The notes: generated from the letters alone by a model not told the origin. Counted from the first letter of the stretch, positions 46,893 to 58,162 are shown. The stretch is DNA of 64,000 bases from Parafilimonas terrae (GCF_900115755.1 NZ_FOXQ01000005.1:270505-334504); one strand, 5' to 3'. Translations and numbers: made by a program.

Positions 46893-49136
46893 TTATTCTG
46901 CCGATTCCAAGGTAGCCTTACTTAGGCTATCAATAATAGAAAAACTGCGTTGATTTGCTTCGTTATTAAGCGAATTGGCAATTCCCTTTTTCTCTGCCGC
47001 TGTGAGATGAAAGCTCAGCGAAGCAGAAATGGTATTAGGCAGGGCTTCATAACTAAAAGAAGTTTTATAAAGGTTAGGGCCATAAGCATCCAGCATATAA
47101 TTTACCTGGTCTTTTTCATAATAATCCTGCACATTAAACCAATTGTTCTGCAAAACAAAAACCGGCTTGGTTATTAACCCGATTATTGAATTCACTTCAT
47201 AAGGCCGTGACCAATCTTCTGCCGGCCTGTCGCGTATTTCAACTAAAACAACTTTTGATGTGTTTTCTTTAAGCCAGTCTTTAAAAAAGTTTATAAACCG
47301 CAGGCTTGTTTCATGCCCGAAATTATCCCGCAGCCCGCCATCCATTACATCTATCTCAGGCTTTGCAGGCATTTCCACATTTGGCAGTACAAAAGGAAAT
47401 GTTGCATTCATTCTTAAAACTGTAAGAAAGCGGGTGTTGCCGGGGTTTTGATTTGCAAAAAAAGATTGATAGTCCAGCCCATCCACATCATAAATGCCAA
47501 GATTATTTTGCATGAATGATGGCTTCATCATAAACTTCATTTGCTGAGTACCAATCATCATTTTGCGGCCATCTCTCGTAATGGCTGTATTAAAAATCAT
47601 GGTAGGAATAATGCCGCTGCTTTCTGCCTGCAGATAATTTTTCAAACGCTTATTTAAAATACCATTTGTATTGGCATTCAGCTTTTGCTCAAATGCATAA
47701 CCGCGATCGAGTATAAAAGAGTTTCCGTCAAAGTTAAATTTACCAAACGGGCCAATCATATCCCGTGCAACAAGAGATGTAAATACCGGGTTCAAAAGAT
47801 CTTTACAAATATTGTCGATGTATCGTTTTTGTTGAAGAGATGAAATTTTTCCCTGCTGCTTTTGCAGGTAAAGTTCCCTGAAATAGGCAGCGCCGATCAT
47901 GCCGCCGGAAGCACCCGTTATTAATGCACATTGAGAAAAAAAACTGCCATTGGTTAAGGTATCGAGCTTTGTTAATACGTTCATGGTGAAAGCTGCGCTG
48001 CGGTTGCCGCCGCCGCTTACATCAAGAATAAACATTACAGGCCTGCTGTCTTTTTGTTTTGCCTTCCAGTTATTTAATATTGAAACAAAGGCTGCGCTGT
48101 CTTTTGTTATTGCATCTTTCGTTGTTAGTGCATTAAGCGCCTCTCTGTTGTATACGGGTTTTTCTTTAGTGTTATAATTTAATCCATACGCTTTATTACG
48201 CGGATCGATTAACCTGTTTATAAACATCCAGTTCACCAACAAATAAATTACGATCCCCACCGGGAAACTCCAGCTTCCCATAAAAAGTGACAAGGCTCCG
48301 GCCACAGCAATTAATATGGTAAAGAATAAAGTGATGCTCGCTGCAGCGGGTATTTGCAGGTAGCGGTTTTCAGCAAACAACCCTATTAAAAGCAATACAA
48401 TAAAGGCGATGAAAACCGCTTTCACCGCTTCTACATGATGACGTTTAAAAATTGAATTGATGAACTCCTGGCTGTAATGCTTAACATTCCGGGGTTTGCG
48501 TAAACCAAGTGTAGCGCTTAGAAAAAAATCAACACGCATTTCTCCCTTCTCAATTTTTGAGTTTTTGATCATGCGTGAGGCCCTTTCATATTTTTCATTA
48601 GCTGATGTAAAATCAGTGGCCATCCTCCTGTAAATTTTCCGGTCAGCACGAAAAAAATAACCAAACGCAATAGTGAGCGCTAAAATAAATCCGCCTAAAA
48701 AACCCCCGGTAAGCGATACAATTTCAAGTGTTGACGATAGTTCTTCTGTTCGCTGGTAATCAATTGTAAAAAACAAATAACACAGTAAAAAAAAGAAAGG
48801 GATAACAGCATTGTTAATGCAGAATTTTAAAAACGGCTGTGCTGTGGTTGCAAGAAATTTTATATGCCGGCTATGCAGAATAAAGGTTGTGATATTCCAG
48901 CTCATAATAAAAGCGCCAACCGCCAACCCAACAAAAAAAGCGCTAAGCGCACTCACCTTGCCCAAATATTCCGGGGCAAGCATTAAAGTATCTGCTCCGT
49001 ATGGTTTTAAAAAATGTCCACTGATTGTTGCAAAAAGAATAGCCCAAAACAATAGTAAAACCTGGTAACGCCGAAAATGCAGGAACAACAGTTGCACCGG
49101 TAACGAATAAAAAAAACCTGCTAAATATTTTTTCAT
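46893..49136 (-). CDS. Patatin-like phospholipase with N-terminal membrane domain
   Basis: 747 residues. About six membrane helices in the first 330 residues precede a patatin domain. Seen: DVSGGGNRSAAF oxyanion loop (near 366), the catalytic-Ser motif GASGGM (near 402) and DGGLRDNFG with the catalytic Asp (near 595). Patatin enzymes hydrolyse lipid acyl esters; the membrane part suggests an integral location. Start at the ATG at 49136. Confidence 0.85.
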   Translation of the reverse strand: MKKYLAGFFYSLPVQLLFLHFRRYQVLLLFWAILFATISGHFLKPYGADTLMLAPEYLGKVSALSAFFVGLAVGAFIMSWNITTFILHSRHIKFLATTAQPFLKFCINNAVIPFFFLLCYLFFTIDYQRTEELSSTLEIVSLTGGFLGGFILALTIAFGYFFRADRKIYRRMATDFTSANEKYERASRMIKNSKIEKGEMRVDFFLSATLGLRKPRNVKHYSQEFINSIFKRHHVEAVKAVFIAFIVLLLIGLFAENRYLQIPAAASITLFFTILIAVAGALSLFMGSWSFPVGIVIYLLVNWMFINRLIDPRNKAYGLNYNTKEKPVYNREALNALTTKDAITKDSAAFVSILNNWKAKQKDSRPVMFILDVSGGGNRSAAFTMNVLTKLDTLTNGSFFSQCALITGASGGMIGAAYFRELYLQKQQGKISSLQQKRYIDNICKDLLNPVFTSLVARDMIGPFGKFNFDGNSFILDRGYAFEQKLNANTNGILNKRLKNYLQAESSGIIPTMIFNTAITRDGRKMMIGTQQMKFMMKPSFMQNNLGIYDVDGLDYQSFFANQNPGNTRFLTVLRMNATFPFVLPNVEMPAKPEIDVMDGGLRDNFGHETSLRFINFFKDWLKENTSKVVLVEIRDRPAEDWSRPYEVNSIIGLITKPVFVLQNNWFNVQDYYEKDQVNYMLDAYGPNLYKTSFSYEALPNTISASLSFHLTAAEKKGIANSLNNEANQRSFSIIDSLSKATLESAE

Positions 49137-49238
49137 GTGCCGTACTTAAACACAAGCCATAGAATGGATTTACTATTATGAAGATAAAATATTGAGGTTT
49201 AATTCATGCAAAAACTTATTTATGATTGCAGAAGCTGT

Positions 49239-49751
49239 TTACCTTTTCTTATAAACAGGAACGGTGCTGCAAGGTTCTCCATACATAATGCTTTTTACAT
49301 AAGGCAACAATCTGGTGGTTATTTTTAAATAGGCGCTGTCTGGTATTGGCGTTTCTCCGCATCCCTTTACAACTACTCTTTTATCTCTGTATTCTTCGGC
49401 ATTAATTGCATTAATGTTTTGTTGCAAAATGCTTTCAATAAGTTTTTCTTCATTTCCTAAAACAACATTTTTTGCAACAGGCTGCAGGTAAGTGGCAGCA
49501 AGCATGTAAGCCCAAACCGGTATAATGGCCTCCGCAGAACAAACAACAGCAACATTCATATTTTCAAAATCCTGCCAGTTTGTGTTCTTTAATGTTTCAC
49601 GGAAATCCTTTTCACGTATAATTAATCCACGAAATAAATAATCTTTTAAATCGAACACCTTAATGGTTTCTTTAGGATAAAAATCCTCCAGGTTAAGTGT
49701 AACAAGCCCGCTCGCCTCAACCCTGTTTACAATCATCGTCCCTGTTTCCAT
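49239..49751 (-). CDS. DUF2480 family protein
   Basis: 170 residues: IVNRVEASGLVTLNLEDFYP, the WQDFENMNVAVVCSAEAIIPVWAYML segment and the C-terminal KITTRLLPYVKSIMYGEPCSTV are typical of this Bacteroidota-specific family. It has no known function. Two Cys (CSAEA and GEPCS) could bind a metal. It stands between the patatin and the PpiD-like gene. Confidence 0.88.
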   Translation of the reverse strand: METGTMIVNRVEASGLVTLNLEDFYPKETIKVFDLKDYLFRGLIIREKDFRETLKNTNWQDFENMNVAVVCSAEAIIPVWAYMLAATYLQPVAKNVVLGNEEKLIESILQQNINAINAEEYRDKRVVVKGCGETPIPDSAYLKITTRLLPYVKSIMYGEPCSTVPVYKKR

Positions 49752-49790
49752 ATTCTTTGTTTACAGCAAATTTACGAAACACCCATACTA

Positions 49791-49825
49791 TAAAAAACAA
49801 AGGCCGCCCGACGGGCAGCCTCTGC
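49791..49825 (-). terminator. Intrinsic terminator of the PpiD-like gene
   Basis: On the minus strand GGCTGCCCG pairs with CGGGCGGCC (49802-49820), followed by TTTGTTTTTT. It is 20 bp downstream of the stop at 49845. Confidence 0.85.
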
Positions 49826-49844
49826 AAAAATCTTTTTGTTTCTA

Positions 49845-51959
49845 TTAATAAAATTTAGAACGATAATCTTTTATATCTGCCGCTTTGCGCAAAGCTGTTA
49901 CAGCCTGCGAAGCCTGCTGCCTGAGCATTTGTTCTGTTTGCTGCTGCTGCATTTCTGCGCTTTGACCCAGGTTGGAAACACCCGAAACACCTTCGCCCTT
50001 CACTGCAAAAACGCCCATTTGCCCTGCAATCGGTGCGCTTACTTTATTTAAAAGCTGTTTATTAAATGCTGCACCAATAAATCTTGGTTCAGCGCCCAAT
50101 GATGGTATTACAAAAGCAGAGAAACTAATACTGTCTGCTGTCTTAATTTCCTGGCCGGCGCTCTTTGAAATTTCTTCCAGCGTAGAACCTTTTATTTTCT
50201 GAGAAAGAATTATTTGCGCTTTCTTTTCATTACGTACAATAGGCTCAACAACCTGCTGTACGGCAGCCGGTGAAGCCAGCCCTTTCTTGCTGATGCCTGT
50301 AACCATAGCAACAACATAATTATTTCCAATATTTACCGGTTCTGAAATATCGCCGGCTTTATGTTCATATATCCATCTTACCAGTTCCCTGCTTTCGCCA
50401 GGGCCTGCAATTGTAAAATCATTTTCCTTTATTTCCTGTGATGGCATTACCAGCAGCTTATCTTTTTTAGCATTGTCCTGAAAAGCCTGCGGTGTGCGGC
50501 TTGATGCTGCAAACCGGGAGGCTGCATTGTTTGCCGCATTATCCGTTTCAGCACTGGTTTCAATTGGCTTTGTTAAGTAAGCAATTTTATAACCGGTTTC
50601 ATTTCCTTTTTGGCCGAGTATTTCAACATAATGATAGCCATAAGCTGTGTGAACAGTTTTTGTTTGTCCAACATGGCCGGTAAAGGCAAAATCATTAAAG
50701 TTTTCATCCATTTGGCCTGAAGGGAAATTCTCATACCTGCCACCATTTGCTTTACTTCCCGGATCATCTGTATATCTAACCACAACTGAATCGAATGGAA
50801 CACCTGATTTAACCAAAGCAATAGCGCTGTCAAGCCTCTTTAAAGCCGCACTGTCATCCCTTACGCGAATAAGCGTTCCGCTGTTTGGATCTTGCTGATG
50901 CGTGGCTACAAGAATATGACGAACAGTAGCCGAATCCGGTATTTGCTGTTTGGCAACCATTTTGGCAATAGCATAACTGTTACCATCAAGATAAGGCCCA
51001 TACACCTGGCCCGGTGCAAGTCTGAATAATGAATCCTTTATAGATTGTTTTATTTCTTTACCGCCAATTACACTATTGTAATAATTATTATTGCCGGATG
51101 ATTTCGTGCTTAAAAATGCTTTTTCATCGGTGGATGATGCAAGTTCAGGTTTAAGCTGTTCCATTTCATTACGAACCGCAGCAGAATCAGCAGCACTTGG
51201 ATTTGCATTGAAAGAAACATAAGAAATAGTACGTGTTTCTTCATCACGTTCAAACTGGGAAGAATGCTTTTTAATATAAGCCTCCATATCAGCAGTAGAA
51301 ACCTTAACCGCACTGTCTGCAATTGAGCTGTACGGAACATATACATAAGATGCCTTTGCAATTGAATTGTTATCAGCATTCATTTTTTCGGTCATCCATT
51401 TAGGTATATAAATGGCTCCGGTTATAAGCGACTCATATTTCTGTGCCTTTGTTTGCATAATTAACGGATCAATGTATGCCTCGTTAAAACCTGCAACATT
51501 AGGATCGTTGGAACGGTTCTTTAATTCGCCTATTTGTTTTTTTGCAGTATTCACATCATACATGCCCGTTTTAGGATCGGTAAAAAACTGCTGCATAAAT
51601 TGCGGCGGGTTGCTGCCAAACAATAAATCAGATTTTTCATTGCCGGTAACAGTTATACCAAGCTTTTCTGATTCCTGGTCCATCAAAGTTTGATTAATCA
51701 TATAATCCCATATCTGCGGAATTAACATGCTGCGGGAATACTGGCCGTTATTCATTTGCTCATAAAATGTTACTTTATGCTCAAACTCTTCGTGTTCAAT
51801 CGACTGGCCGTTAATTTTACCAATGGTGGTTCCGGCACCTGCAGATGCGTGGCCTTTATTAAAGAAATAATCCTGCAGAATAAAAGCGAGCAGAGATATT
51901 GCAATCGCACCAAAAAGTATCCAGGCTGCTCTTTCCCTGATTTGTTGAATGAGTGACAT
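49845..51959 (-). CDS. PpiD-like periplasmic folding protein (SurA N-domain, parvulin)
   Basis: 704 residues from the ATG at 51959 (MSLIQQIRERAAWILFG), where the conserved start is followed by one membrane helix. Extra codons to 52088 have no family support. SurA-like N-terminal helices are followed by a parvulin domain (VRHILVATHQ, GGRYENFPSGQMDENFNDF, VHTAYGYHYVEIL). It anchors in the inner membrane and helps outer-membrane proteins fold. A Gln-rich tail is present. Confidence 0.9.
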   Translation of the reverse strand: MSLIQQIRERAAWILFGAIAISLLAFILQDYFFNKGHASAGAGTTIGKINGQSIEHEEFEHKVTFYEQMNNGQYSRSMLIPQIWDYMINQTLMDQESEKLGITVTGNEKSDLLFGSNPPQFMQQFFTDPKTGMYDVNTAKKQIGELKNRSNDPNVAGFNEAYIDPLIMQTKAQKYESLITGAIYIPKWMTEKMNADNNSIAKASYVYVPYSSIADSAVKVSTADMEAYIKKHSSQFERDEETRTISYVSFNANPSAADSAAVRNEMEQLKPELASSTDEKAFLSTKSSGNNNYYNSVIGGKEIKQSIKDSLFRLAPGQVYGPYLDGNSYAIAKMVAKQQIPDSATVRHILVATHQQDPNSGTLIRVRDDSAALKRLDSAIALVKSGVPFDSVVVRYTDDPGSKANGGRYENFPSGQMDENFNDFAFTGHVGQTKTVHTAYGYHYVEILGQKGNETGYKIAYLTKPIETSAETDNAANNAASRFAASSRTPQAFQDNAKKDKLLVMPSQEIKENDFTIAGPGESRELVRWIYEHKAGDISEPVNIGNNYVVAMVTGISKKGLASPAAVQQVVEPIVRNEKKAQIILSQKIKGSTLEEISKSAGQEIKTADSISFSAFVIPSLGAEPRFIGAAFNKQLLNKVSAPIAGQMGVFAVKGEGVSGVSNLGQSAEMQQQQTEQMLRQQASQAVTALRKAADIKDYRSKFY

Positions 51960-52469
51960 AGTGATTTTTAAAGGATGGCAAAAATAGGGGAATTGAAGTT
52001 TTGAACAAATTGTGGATAACAGGGCTTCCTTATATATTATTAACGCTTCTAAATATCTTAAACATTTTTCCGTGAAACGTAAATACACATTGGCCTGTTT
52101 ATTTCACTGATTTTATGTGGGTAAACCTCATTTTCAATTTTTCCGGGCCTGAATAAATGGAGAATAAAAACAGGCTTTTTTCACGAAAGGTGGTTTTCAG
52201 GCATTCTCAACACAATTTTTAAAATTGCTTCTAACATTTATAAACTGTGAATTTTATTTAATTGTTTCTGACACCCGCAATATCAACACATGTTAAAATC
52301 TATTCAAAACATAAGCTGAATGCACATTTCAATTGTGAAATTAATGTGGAATAATCATGGATAAGCTGGCTAAGTTTAACTTTGCATGGTGTGAATAAAT
52401 AAGTTTTAACCATATTCACACTTGTAATAGTAATAGGTTCTTTTATTAAAATATTAATATAAATATATT
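51960..52469. other. 510-bp non-coding region with DnaA-box-like sites and an AT-rich block
   Basis: A perfect TTATCCACA box (as TGTGGATAA, 52011-52019), a TTATTCACA match (as TGTGAATAA, 52390-52398), one 8/9 match (52116-52124) and one facing the other way (52412-52420). The last two boxes form a GTGTGAATA...TATTCACAC inverted repeat, followed at 52439-52469 by a 30-bp run that is almost purely A/T. This could be an origin of replication or only a nadA control region. No dnaA gene is in the window. Confidence 0.4.
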
Positions 52470-53480
52470 ATGGCAGATATTAACATTAATGAAGCAGACG
52501 TTGAGTTGAAAGGTTTTGTTGATGTGGACATTAATCCGGCGCTTGATCTTTTTCATGAAATAGAAGTGTTGAAAAAAGAAAAGAATGCCGTGGTGCTGGC
52601 GCATTATTACCAGGAACCTGATATACAGGATGTGGCCGATTATATCGGCGACAGCCTCGGGCTTGCCCAACAGGCCGCTAAAACCAGCGCCGATATGATT
52701 GTATTTGCCGGCGTACATTTTATGGCAGAAACGGCTAAAATCCTTAATCCTTCTAAAAAAGTTGTGTTGCCGGATTTAAAGGCCGGCTGCTCTCTCGCCG
52801 ACAGTGCCCCTGCAGCTGCGTTTAAAGCTTTTAAAGAACAGCATCCCGGCCACGTGGTAATTTCTTATATTAATTGCACTGCCGATATAAAAGCCATGAG
52901 TGATATTATCTGTACCAGCAGCAATGCTCAAAAGATTATTGAAAGTGTTCCCGCTGATCAGCCTATTATTTTTGCGCCCGATAAAAACCTCGGTGCTTAT
53001 CTTATTAAAAAAACAGGAAGGGATATGGTGCTGTGGAACGGAGCTTGTATGGTACATGAAATTTTCAGCCAGCAAAAAATATTAAAACTAAAAGCACAGC
53101 ATCCTGATGCAAAACTTATTGCACACCCCGAATGTGAAGAAGCTATACTGCAGTATGCTGATTATATAGGCAGCACTACGCAGCTCTTAAAATTCGCCGT
53201 AACAGATGCAGCTAATAAATTTATTGTGGCTACGGAAACCGGCATCCTGCATCAAATGCAGAAAGATGCGCCAGGCAAAACTTTTATACCGGCGCCGCCT
53301 GATAATATGTGCGCCTGCAACGATTGCCCGCACATGAAGCTGAATACGCTTGAAAAATTATACCTGTGCATGGAATATGAACAGCCTGAAATTTTAATGG
53401 ATGAACAGATAAGGCTTGCTGCTTTAAAACCTATACAAAGAATGCTGGAAATAAGTAAAGCTGCAGGGCTTGGCGGATAA
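52470..53480 (+). CDS. nadA: Quinolinate synthase NadA
   Basis: 336 residues. The three Cys ligands of the [4Fe-4S] cluster are visible in [10 protein letters not shown] (near 110), NGACMVHE (near 196) and CACNDCPHM (near 285); the HPECE motif is at about 212. It makes quinolinate from iminoaspartate and DHAP in de novo NAD synthesis. No nadB or nadC partner is adjacent. A terminator follows. Confidence 0.96.
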   Translation: MADININEADVELKGFVDVDINPALDLFHEIEVLKKEKNAVVLAHYYQEPDIQDVADYIGDSLGLAQQAAKTSADMIVFAGVHFMAETAKILNPSKKVVLPDLKAGCSLADSAPAAAFKAFKEQHPGHVVISYINCTADIKAMSDIICTSSNAQKIIESVPADQPIIFAPDKNLGAYLIKKTGRDMVLWNGACMVHEIFSQQKILKLKAQHPDAKLIAHPECEEAILQYADYIGSTTQLLKFAVTDAANKFIVATETGILHQMQKDAPGKTFIPAPPDNMCACNDCPHMKLNTLEKLYLCMEYEQPEILMDEQIRLAALKPIQRMLEISKAAGLGG

Positions 53481-53497
53481 GAAGTTTTATACATAAT

Positions 53498-53532
53498 AAA
53501 AAAGCTGGTTCAATAATCAACCAGCTTTTTTT
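53498..53532. terminator. Bidirectional terminator between nadA and the mannose-1-P gene
   Basis: AAAAAAGCTGGTT and AACCAGCTTTTTTT enclose a short loop; T- and A-runs flank both sides. It can serve nadA on the plus strand and the guanylyltransferase on the minus strand. Confidence 0.9.
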
Positions 53533-53551
53533 ATTTATTGCACTTATAGAA

Positions 53552-54637
53552 TTATAAATATCTGTCGCCTTTTTTCTTTTTCACTTCTGCTAAAAATTCT
53601 TTTACCTGTTGCTCTTTTTCTTTTTTGCAGATTAACAATACGTCTTTGGTATCTACTACTATAAAATCTTCAAGGCCCTGCAGTACCAGTAATTTATTTT
53701 CTTCTGATGATATCATTGTGTTTTGCACATCAAAAGCTATAACATGCTCGCCCGTTATGGCATTGCCTTTTTTATCTTTTTCAAGGTTAGTGTAAGCGCT
53801 GTTCCAGGTGCCAAGGTCGCTCCAGCCGAAGTCTGCAGGAATAACATATACATTTTCGGCTTTTTCCATAATTGCATAGTCAATGGAAATACTTACACAT
53901 AAAGGATAAATGCGCTGAAGTGCATTCTTTTCTTCAGGTGTATTAAAATTTTCCTTTTCTGTTGCAAACAATTCATACATCTCCGGCTGAAACTGTTCAA
54001 ACGCAGCTAAAACATCTTTAGCTGTCCATATAAAAATGCCGGCATTCCATAAAAAGTCACCGCTGGCTAAAAATGTTTGAGCCAATTCAATATCCGGCTT
54101 TTCGGTAAATGTTTTTACTTCATACACATTTTCATCCTGCACAGTACCGAGGTCGTATTGTATATAGCCATACCCAGTATTTGGATAGGTTGGCTTTATA
54201 CCCAGTGTTACAAGTGCATTATTATTTTTGGCAAACTTTAAAGCCTGCAGGCTTAGTTTTTTAAAGACATTAACGTCAATAACCAGGTGGTCGCTTGGCG
54301 CAACAATAAGTGAAGCTTCGGGGTCTTCCTGCAAAAGCTTGGAAGCAATATAAGCAACACAGGGAGCCGTATTTTTCCTGCTGGGTTCTGCCAATATGTT
54401 TTCAGGATTTAACTGCGGTAATTGCTCTTTAACAATATCCACATACTCGTCTGAAGTTATTATATAAATATTTTCAGGTTTAATAAAAGAAGCATACCGG
54501 TTATAGGCAGATTGAATAAGTGTTTCGCCTGTGCCAAGAATATCTAAAAACTGTTTTGGAAAAGAAGCACGGCTTTTAGGCCAAAACCTTGTACCTAAAC
54601 CGCCGGCTAAAATAGCTACGTAATTATGTTTGTTCAT
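53552..54637 (-). CDS. Mannose-1-phosphate guanylyltransferase
   Basis: 361 residues. The nucleotidyl-transferase signature GGLGTRFWPKSRASFPKQF is at the N-terminus; APSDHLV near 115 and FTEKPD near 170 complete the substrate site. It makes GDP-mannose for glycans such as those assembled by the Wzm/Wzt operon. No C-terminal isomerase domain is present. It is 15 bp downstream of the KpsF-type gene. Confidence 0.93.
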   Translation of the reverse strand: MNKHNYVAILAGGLGTRFWPKSRASFPKQFLDILGTGETLIQSAYNRYASFIKPENIYIITSDEYVDIVKEQLPQLNPENILAEPSRKNTAPCVAYIASKLLQEDPEASLIVAPSDHLVIDVNVFKKLSLQALKFAKNNNALVTLGIKPTYPNTGYGYIQYDLGTVQDENVYEVKTFTEKPDIELAQTFLASGDFLWNAGIFIWTAKDVLAAFEQFQPEMYELFATEKENFNTPEEKNALQRIYPLCVSISIDYAIMEKAENVYVIPADFGWSDLGTWNSAYTNLEKDKKGNAITGEHVIAFDVQNTMISSEENKLLVLQGLEDFIVVDTKDVLLICKKEKEQQVKEFLAEVKKKKGDRYL

Positions 54638-54652
54638 TGCGGGGCTAAAATA

Positions 54653-55618
54653 TTAAATTATTCCTTCACGAATAAGGTCGTGCAAATGTATAAAACCGAG
54701 ATAAGAATCCTGTTCATCCACAACTATTAATTGTGTAATGCTGTTACTGTTCATTTTTTCAAGCGCTTCCACAGCAAGCGCTGTATTCAATATGGTTTTC
54801 GGGTTTGCCTTTGAAATCTCAGATGCTTTTAAATGTTTTACATCATCTGTCTTTTCAAATAATCTTCTTATATCGCCGTCTGTTATAATGCCCGTTATTT
54901 TTTTATTATCGTTTAAAACAACCGTTGCGCCAAGCCTGCCATCTGAAATGGAAAAGATCACATCTTTAAATAACACATCTTCTTTAACGGAAGGGCTTCC
55001 ATTCATTTTATAAATATCATTCACCCTTAAATAAAGCCTTTTACCCAAATTACCACCCGGATGAAATTTTGCAAAATCATTACTGTCAAAACCATTTAAC
55101 TGCATAAGGCAAACAGCCAGTGCATCGCCCATAACCATTTGCGCCGTTGTGCTGCTTGTGGGCGCAAGATTATTGGGACAGGCTTCTTTACTCACCGTTG
55201 TATTTAAAAAGATATCAGCATGCTGCGCAAGAAAAGAAACATTATTGCCGGCAATGGCAATTATAATGTTACCAGCGTTCTTAATTAAGGGAACAAGCAC
55301 TTTTATTTCATCGCTTTCGCCGCTTTTGCTCAGTATGATAACAACATCTTTCTCCTGTATCATTCCCAGGTCGCCATGAATGGCATCCGCGGCGTGCATG
55401 AATAAAGAAGGCGTTCCGGTAGAGTTTAATGTGGCTACAATTTTTTGGGCAACGATGGCGCTTTTGCCTATGCCTGTAATAACCACCCTGCCGCTTGCAT
55501 GACGGATAGCATTCACTGCTTTATCAAAAGAATCATCTATAAAGTTTTTAAGGTTGGCAATAGCATTCGCCTCCTGTTCTATAGTATAAAGTGCAGAACT
55601 TTGTGCGCTTGTTTTCAT
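54653..55618 (-). CDS. Arabinose-5-phosphate isomerase (KpsF/GutQ/KdsD)
   Basis: 321 residues from the ATG at 55618. SIS domain (VVITGIGKSAIVAQKI, ILSKSGESDEI) followed by two CBS domains (near 200-260 and 270-320). It converts ribulose-5-phosphate to arabinose-5-phosphate, the first step of Kdo synthesis for lipopolysaccharide. The neighbouring guanylyltransferase makes this a small sugar-supply operon. Confidence 0.94.
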   Translation of the reverse strand: MKTSAQSSALYTIEQEANAIANLKNFIDDSFDKAVNAIRHASGRVVITGIGKSAIVAQKIVATLNSTGTPSLFMHAADAIHGDLGMIQEKDVVIILSKSGESDEIKVLVPLIKNAGNIIIAIAGNNVSFLAQHADIFLNTTVSKEACPNNLAPTSSTTAQMVMGDALAVCLMQLNGFDSNDFAKFHPGGNLGKRLYLRVNDIYKMNGSPSVKEDVLFKDVIFSISDGRLGATVVLNDNKKITGIITDGDIRRLFEKTDDVKHLKASEISKANPKTILNTALAVEALEKMNSNSITQLIVVDEQDSYLGFIHLHDLIREGII

Positions 55619-55853
55619 AACCGGCAAAAGTACATTCTTGTTTTATAGTGATATAAATACCCGCAAACAACTTTAACGAATTAAGCATTAACAAAAACTT
55701 ATTATAACTTATTTTTGTTTCTACCATCTGAAAGAACTACCAGAGCAGCCCGTTTTTGAGCGGGCAGATTTTGGCAAATCGATTGGAATTTGTACCTTAA
55801 GAGTTTTATTAGAGCTCCCGTTTAAAAAAAAGAGAGACGGAAATTTGTGAACA

Positions 55854-58151
55854 ATGGCAAAGAAATCACTTGCAAAAGAGTCAACTGAAGTTTTGACTGA
55901 GAAAAAGAATACTGCAAAAAAAACAGTTTCTGGAAAAACCAAAAAAAATCCAAACAGCAACCACGACATTTACGCTGCATTACAACATCATTTTGGGTTT
56001 GAACAATTTAAACAGGCACAGGAAGAAGCCATAAACAGCCTCCTCAGCGGCCGCGATACATTCGTAATAATGCCCACAGGCGGCGGCAAAAGTTTATGCT
56101 ATCAATTACCGGCCATGATGCTTGATGGCTGTGCCATAGTGGTAAGCCCGCTTATCGCTTTAATGAAAAACCAGGTGGACCTGGTAAGAGGCTATAACGA
56201 AAACGATACTGTTGCACACTTTCTAAATTCTTCGCTCAATAAAGGGCAGATAAAAGAAGTGAAGGACGACCTTACAACCGGCAAAACAAAATTGCTCTAT
56301 GTGGCGCCCGAAACTTTAACCAAGCAGGAAAACCTTGATTTTTTCCGCGAACTGAAGATCTCCTTTTTCGCTGTTGATGAAGCGCATTGTATTTCAGAAT
56401 GGGGCCACGATTTCAGGCCTGAATACAGGAGGCTGCGGGAAATGATGGACATCATTAATGAAGAAATCCCTGTTGTTGCATTAACAGCAACGGCAACGCC
56501 GAAAGTGCAGAGCGATATTGTAAAAAACCTCGGCCTGCGCAACCCCAACATTTTTATATCGTCTTTTAACCGCCCTAATCTTTATTATGAAATTCAGCCG
56601 AAGGTTAAGAAAGAGCAAACGGTAAAATCTATCGTTCGTTTCATTACAAATATGGCGGGCAAAAGCGGCATTATTTATACGCTTAACCGCAAAACCACCG
56701 AAGAGCTCGCAGAGGTGTTGGTGGCCAATAATATTAAAGCCGTTGCCTATCATGCCGGCCTCGATTCTAAACTAAGGGCCGAAAGGCAGGATATGTTTTT
56801 GAATGAAGATGTGCAGGTAATTGTAGCCACCATTGCTTTTGGGATGGGTATTGATAAACCCGACATAAGGTTTGTTATTCACTTCAACATACCCAAATCA
56901 ATAGAAAACTATTACCAGGAAACAGGCCGCGCCGGCCGCGACGGGCTGGAAGGAAAATGTATTCTTTATTATTCGCATAAAGATGTGAGCAAGCTGGAAC
57001 ATTTAATGCGCGACAAACCATTAAGCGAACGCGAAGTGGGCGCACAGTTAATAAATGAATCTGTTGCTTATGCCGAAAGTTCTGTGTGCAGAAGAAAGAT
57101 ATTGCTGCATTATTTTGGCGAGGAGAGAGAAGAAGAAAACTGCGGCGCCTGCGATAACTGTCTTCACCCTAAAGAAAAAATAGAAACAAAAGATGAGGTG
57201 GTAAAAGCCCTGAAAGTAATTAAGGCGCTTGACGAAAAATTCCCGGCAGAGTATGTGGTGAATATTTTGGTGGGTAAACTAACGCCGCAGGTAATGATGT
57301 TTCGCCATGAAAAATTTCCCGAATTTGGTTTGGGTAAAGAAAAAGACGAACACTTCTGGAACAGCCTGCTGCGCCAGATGCTGCTTGGCAACATTATAAG
57401 AAAAGATATTGAAGAATACGGCCTGCTTAAGTTTACGGAAGCAGGCGTTAAGTTCATGAAAAAGCCAACTTCATTTAAGATTGTGCTGAACAACCTGTTT
57501 GAAGATGCGGATGAAGATGATGAAGAAAGCGAAGGCAGCGGCGGCGGTGCGGCAGCAGACCAGCGGCTGTTTGAAATGCTGAAAGAACTGCGCCATGAAG
57601 AAGGCAAGAAGAAAAAGCTTCCGCCGTTTGTTATTTTCCTCGAAAGCTCGCTGCAGGATATGGCAACCATGTACCCCACCACTTTGGCCGAACTTGAAAA
57701 ATGCCAGGGCGTAAGTAAAGGCAAGGCATTAAAATTCGGGAGGCCGTTTGTGGACCTTATAGCAAGGTATGTGGAAGAAAACGATGTGGAAAAGCCCGAT
57801 GATTTTGTAATGAAATCTGTGGTAAATAAAAACAGCAATAAAATTTATATTATTCAGAACATAGATAAAAAGATACCGCTGGCCACCATTGCCCGCAATA
57901 AAGATTTAAGGCTGGATGGCTTGCTGGAAGAAATGGAAACCATTGTGGCAAGCGGCACCCGGCTTAACCTTGATTATGCCATTGATGATATGAACCTGGA
58001 TGATGATGATAAAGATGAAATAATAGATTATTTTAAAAACTGCCAGGATTCATCATTACAGGTGGCGCAGGAAGAATTATCAGACAGCGGTTATAACTGG
58101 GAGCAATTAAAAATTATGCGAATTAAGTTTTTAAGTGAATTTGGAAACTGA
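55854..58151 (+). CDS. recQ: ATP-dependent DNA helicase RecQ
   Basis: 765 residues. A Lys/Thr-rich N-terminal tail of about 40 precedes the helicase core: motif [41 protein letters not shown]. Zn-binding RQC part: [12 protein letters not shown]...CGACDNC, then a winged helix, an acidic linker ([15 protein letters not shown]) and an HRDC-like domain; the extra C-terminal part is longer than in E. coli (about 610 residues). It unwinds forked DNA in recombination repair. Confidence 0.95.
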   Translation: MAKKSLAKESTEVLTEKKNTAKKTVSGKTKKNPNSNHDIYAALQHHFGFEQFKQAQEEAINSLLSGRDTFVIMPTGGGKSLCYQLPAMMLDGCAIVVSPLIALMKNQVDLVRGYNENDTVAHFLNSSLNKGQIKEVKDDLTTGKTKLLYVAPETLTKQENLDFFRELKISFFAVDEAHCISEWGHDFRPEYRRLREMMDIINEEIPVVALTATATPKVQSDIVKNLGLRNPNIFISSFNRPNLYYEIQPKVKKEQTVKSIVRFITNMAGKSGIIYTLNRKTTEELAEVLVANNIKAVAYHAGLDSKLRAERQDMFLNEDVQVIVATIAFGMGIDKPDIRFVIHFNIPKSIENYYQETGRAGRDGLEGKCILYYSHKDVSKLEHLMRDKPLSEREVGAQLINESVAYAESSVCRRKILLHYFGEEREEENCGACDNCLHPKEKIETKDEVVKALKVIKALDEKFPAEYVVNILVGKLTPQVMMFRHEKFPEFGLGKEKDEHFWNSLLRQMLLGNIIRKDIEEYGLLKFTEAGVKFMKKPTSFKIVLNNLFEDADEDDEESEGSGGGAAADQRLFEMLKELRHEEGKKKKLPPFVIFLESSLQDMATMYPTTLAELEKCQGVSKGKALKFGRPFVDLIARYVEENDVEKPDDFVMKSVVNKNSNKIYIIQNIDKKIPLATIARNKDLRLDGLLEEMETIVASGTRLNLDYAIDDMNLDDDDKDEIIDYFKNCQDSSLQVAQEELSDSGYNWEQLKIMRIKFLSEFGN

Positions 58152-58162
58152 TGGTAACACAA

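Noticed and set aside
52141..52190. Terminator with GCCTG/CAGGC and T-run after the PpiD region
   Set aside because: Stem of 5 bp with a 19-nt loop is too weak, and no plus-strand gene ends there.
57164..57838. A 224-codon antisense frame in recQ
   Set aside because: It is Ser-rich shadow of the acidic and charged RecQ segment, with no start context and no family.
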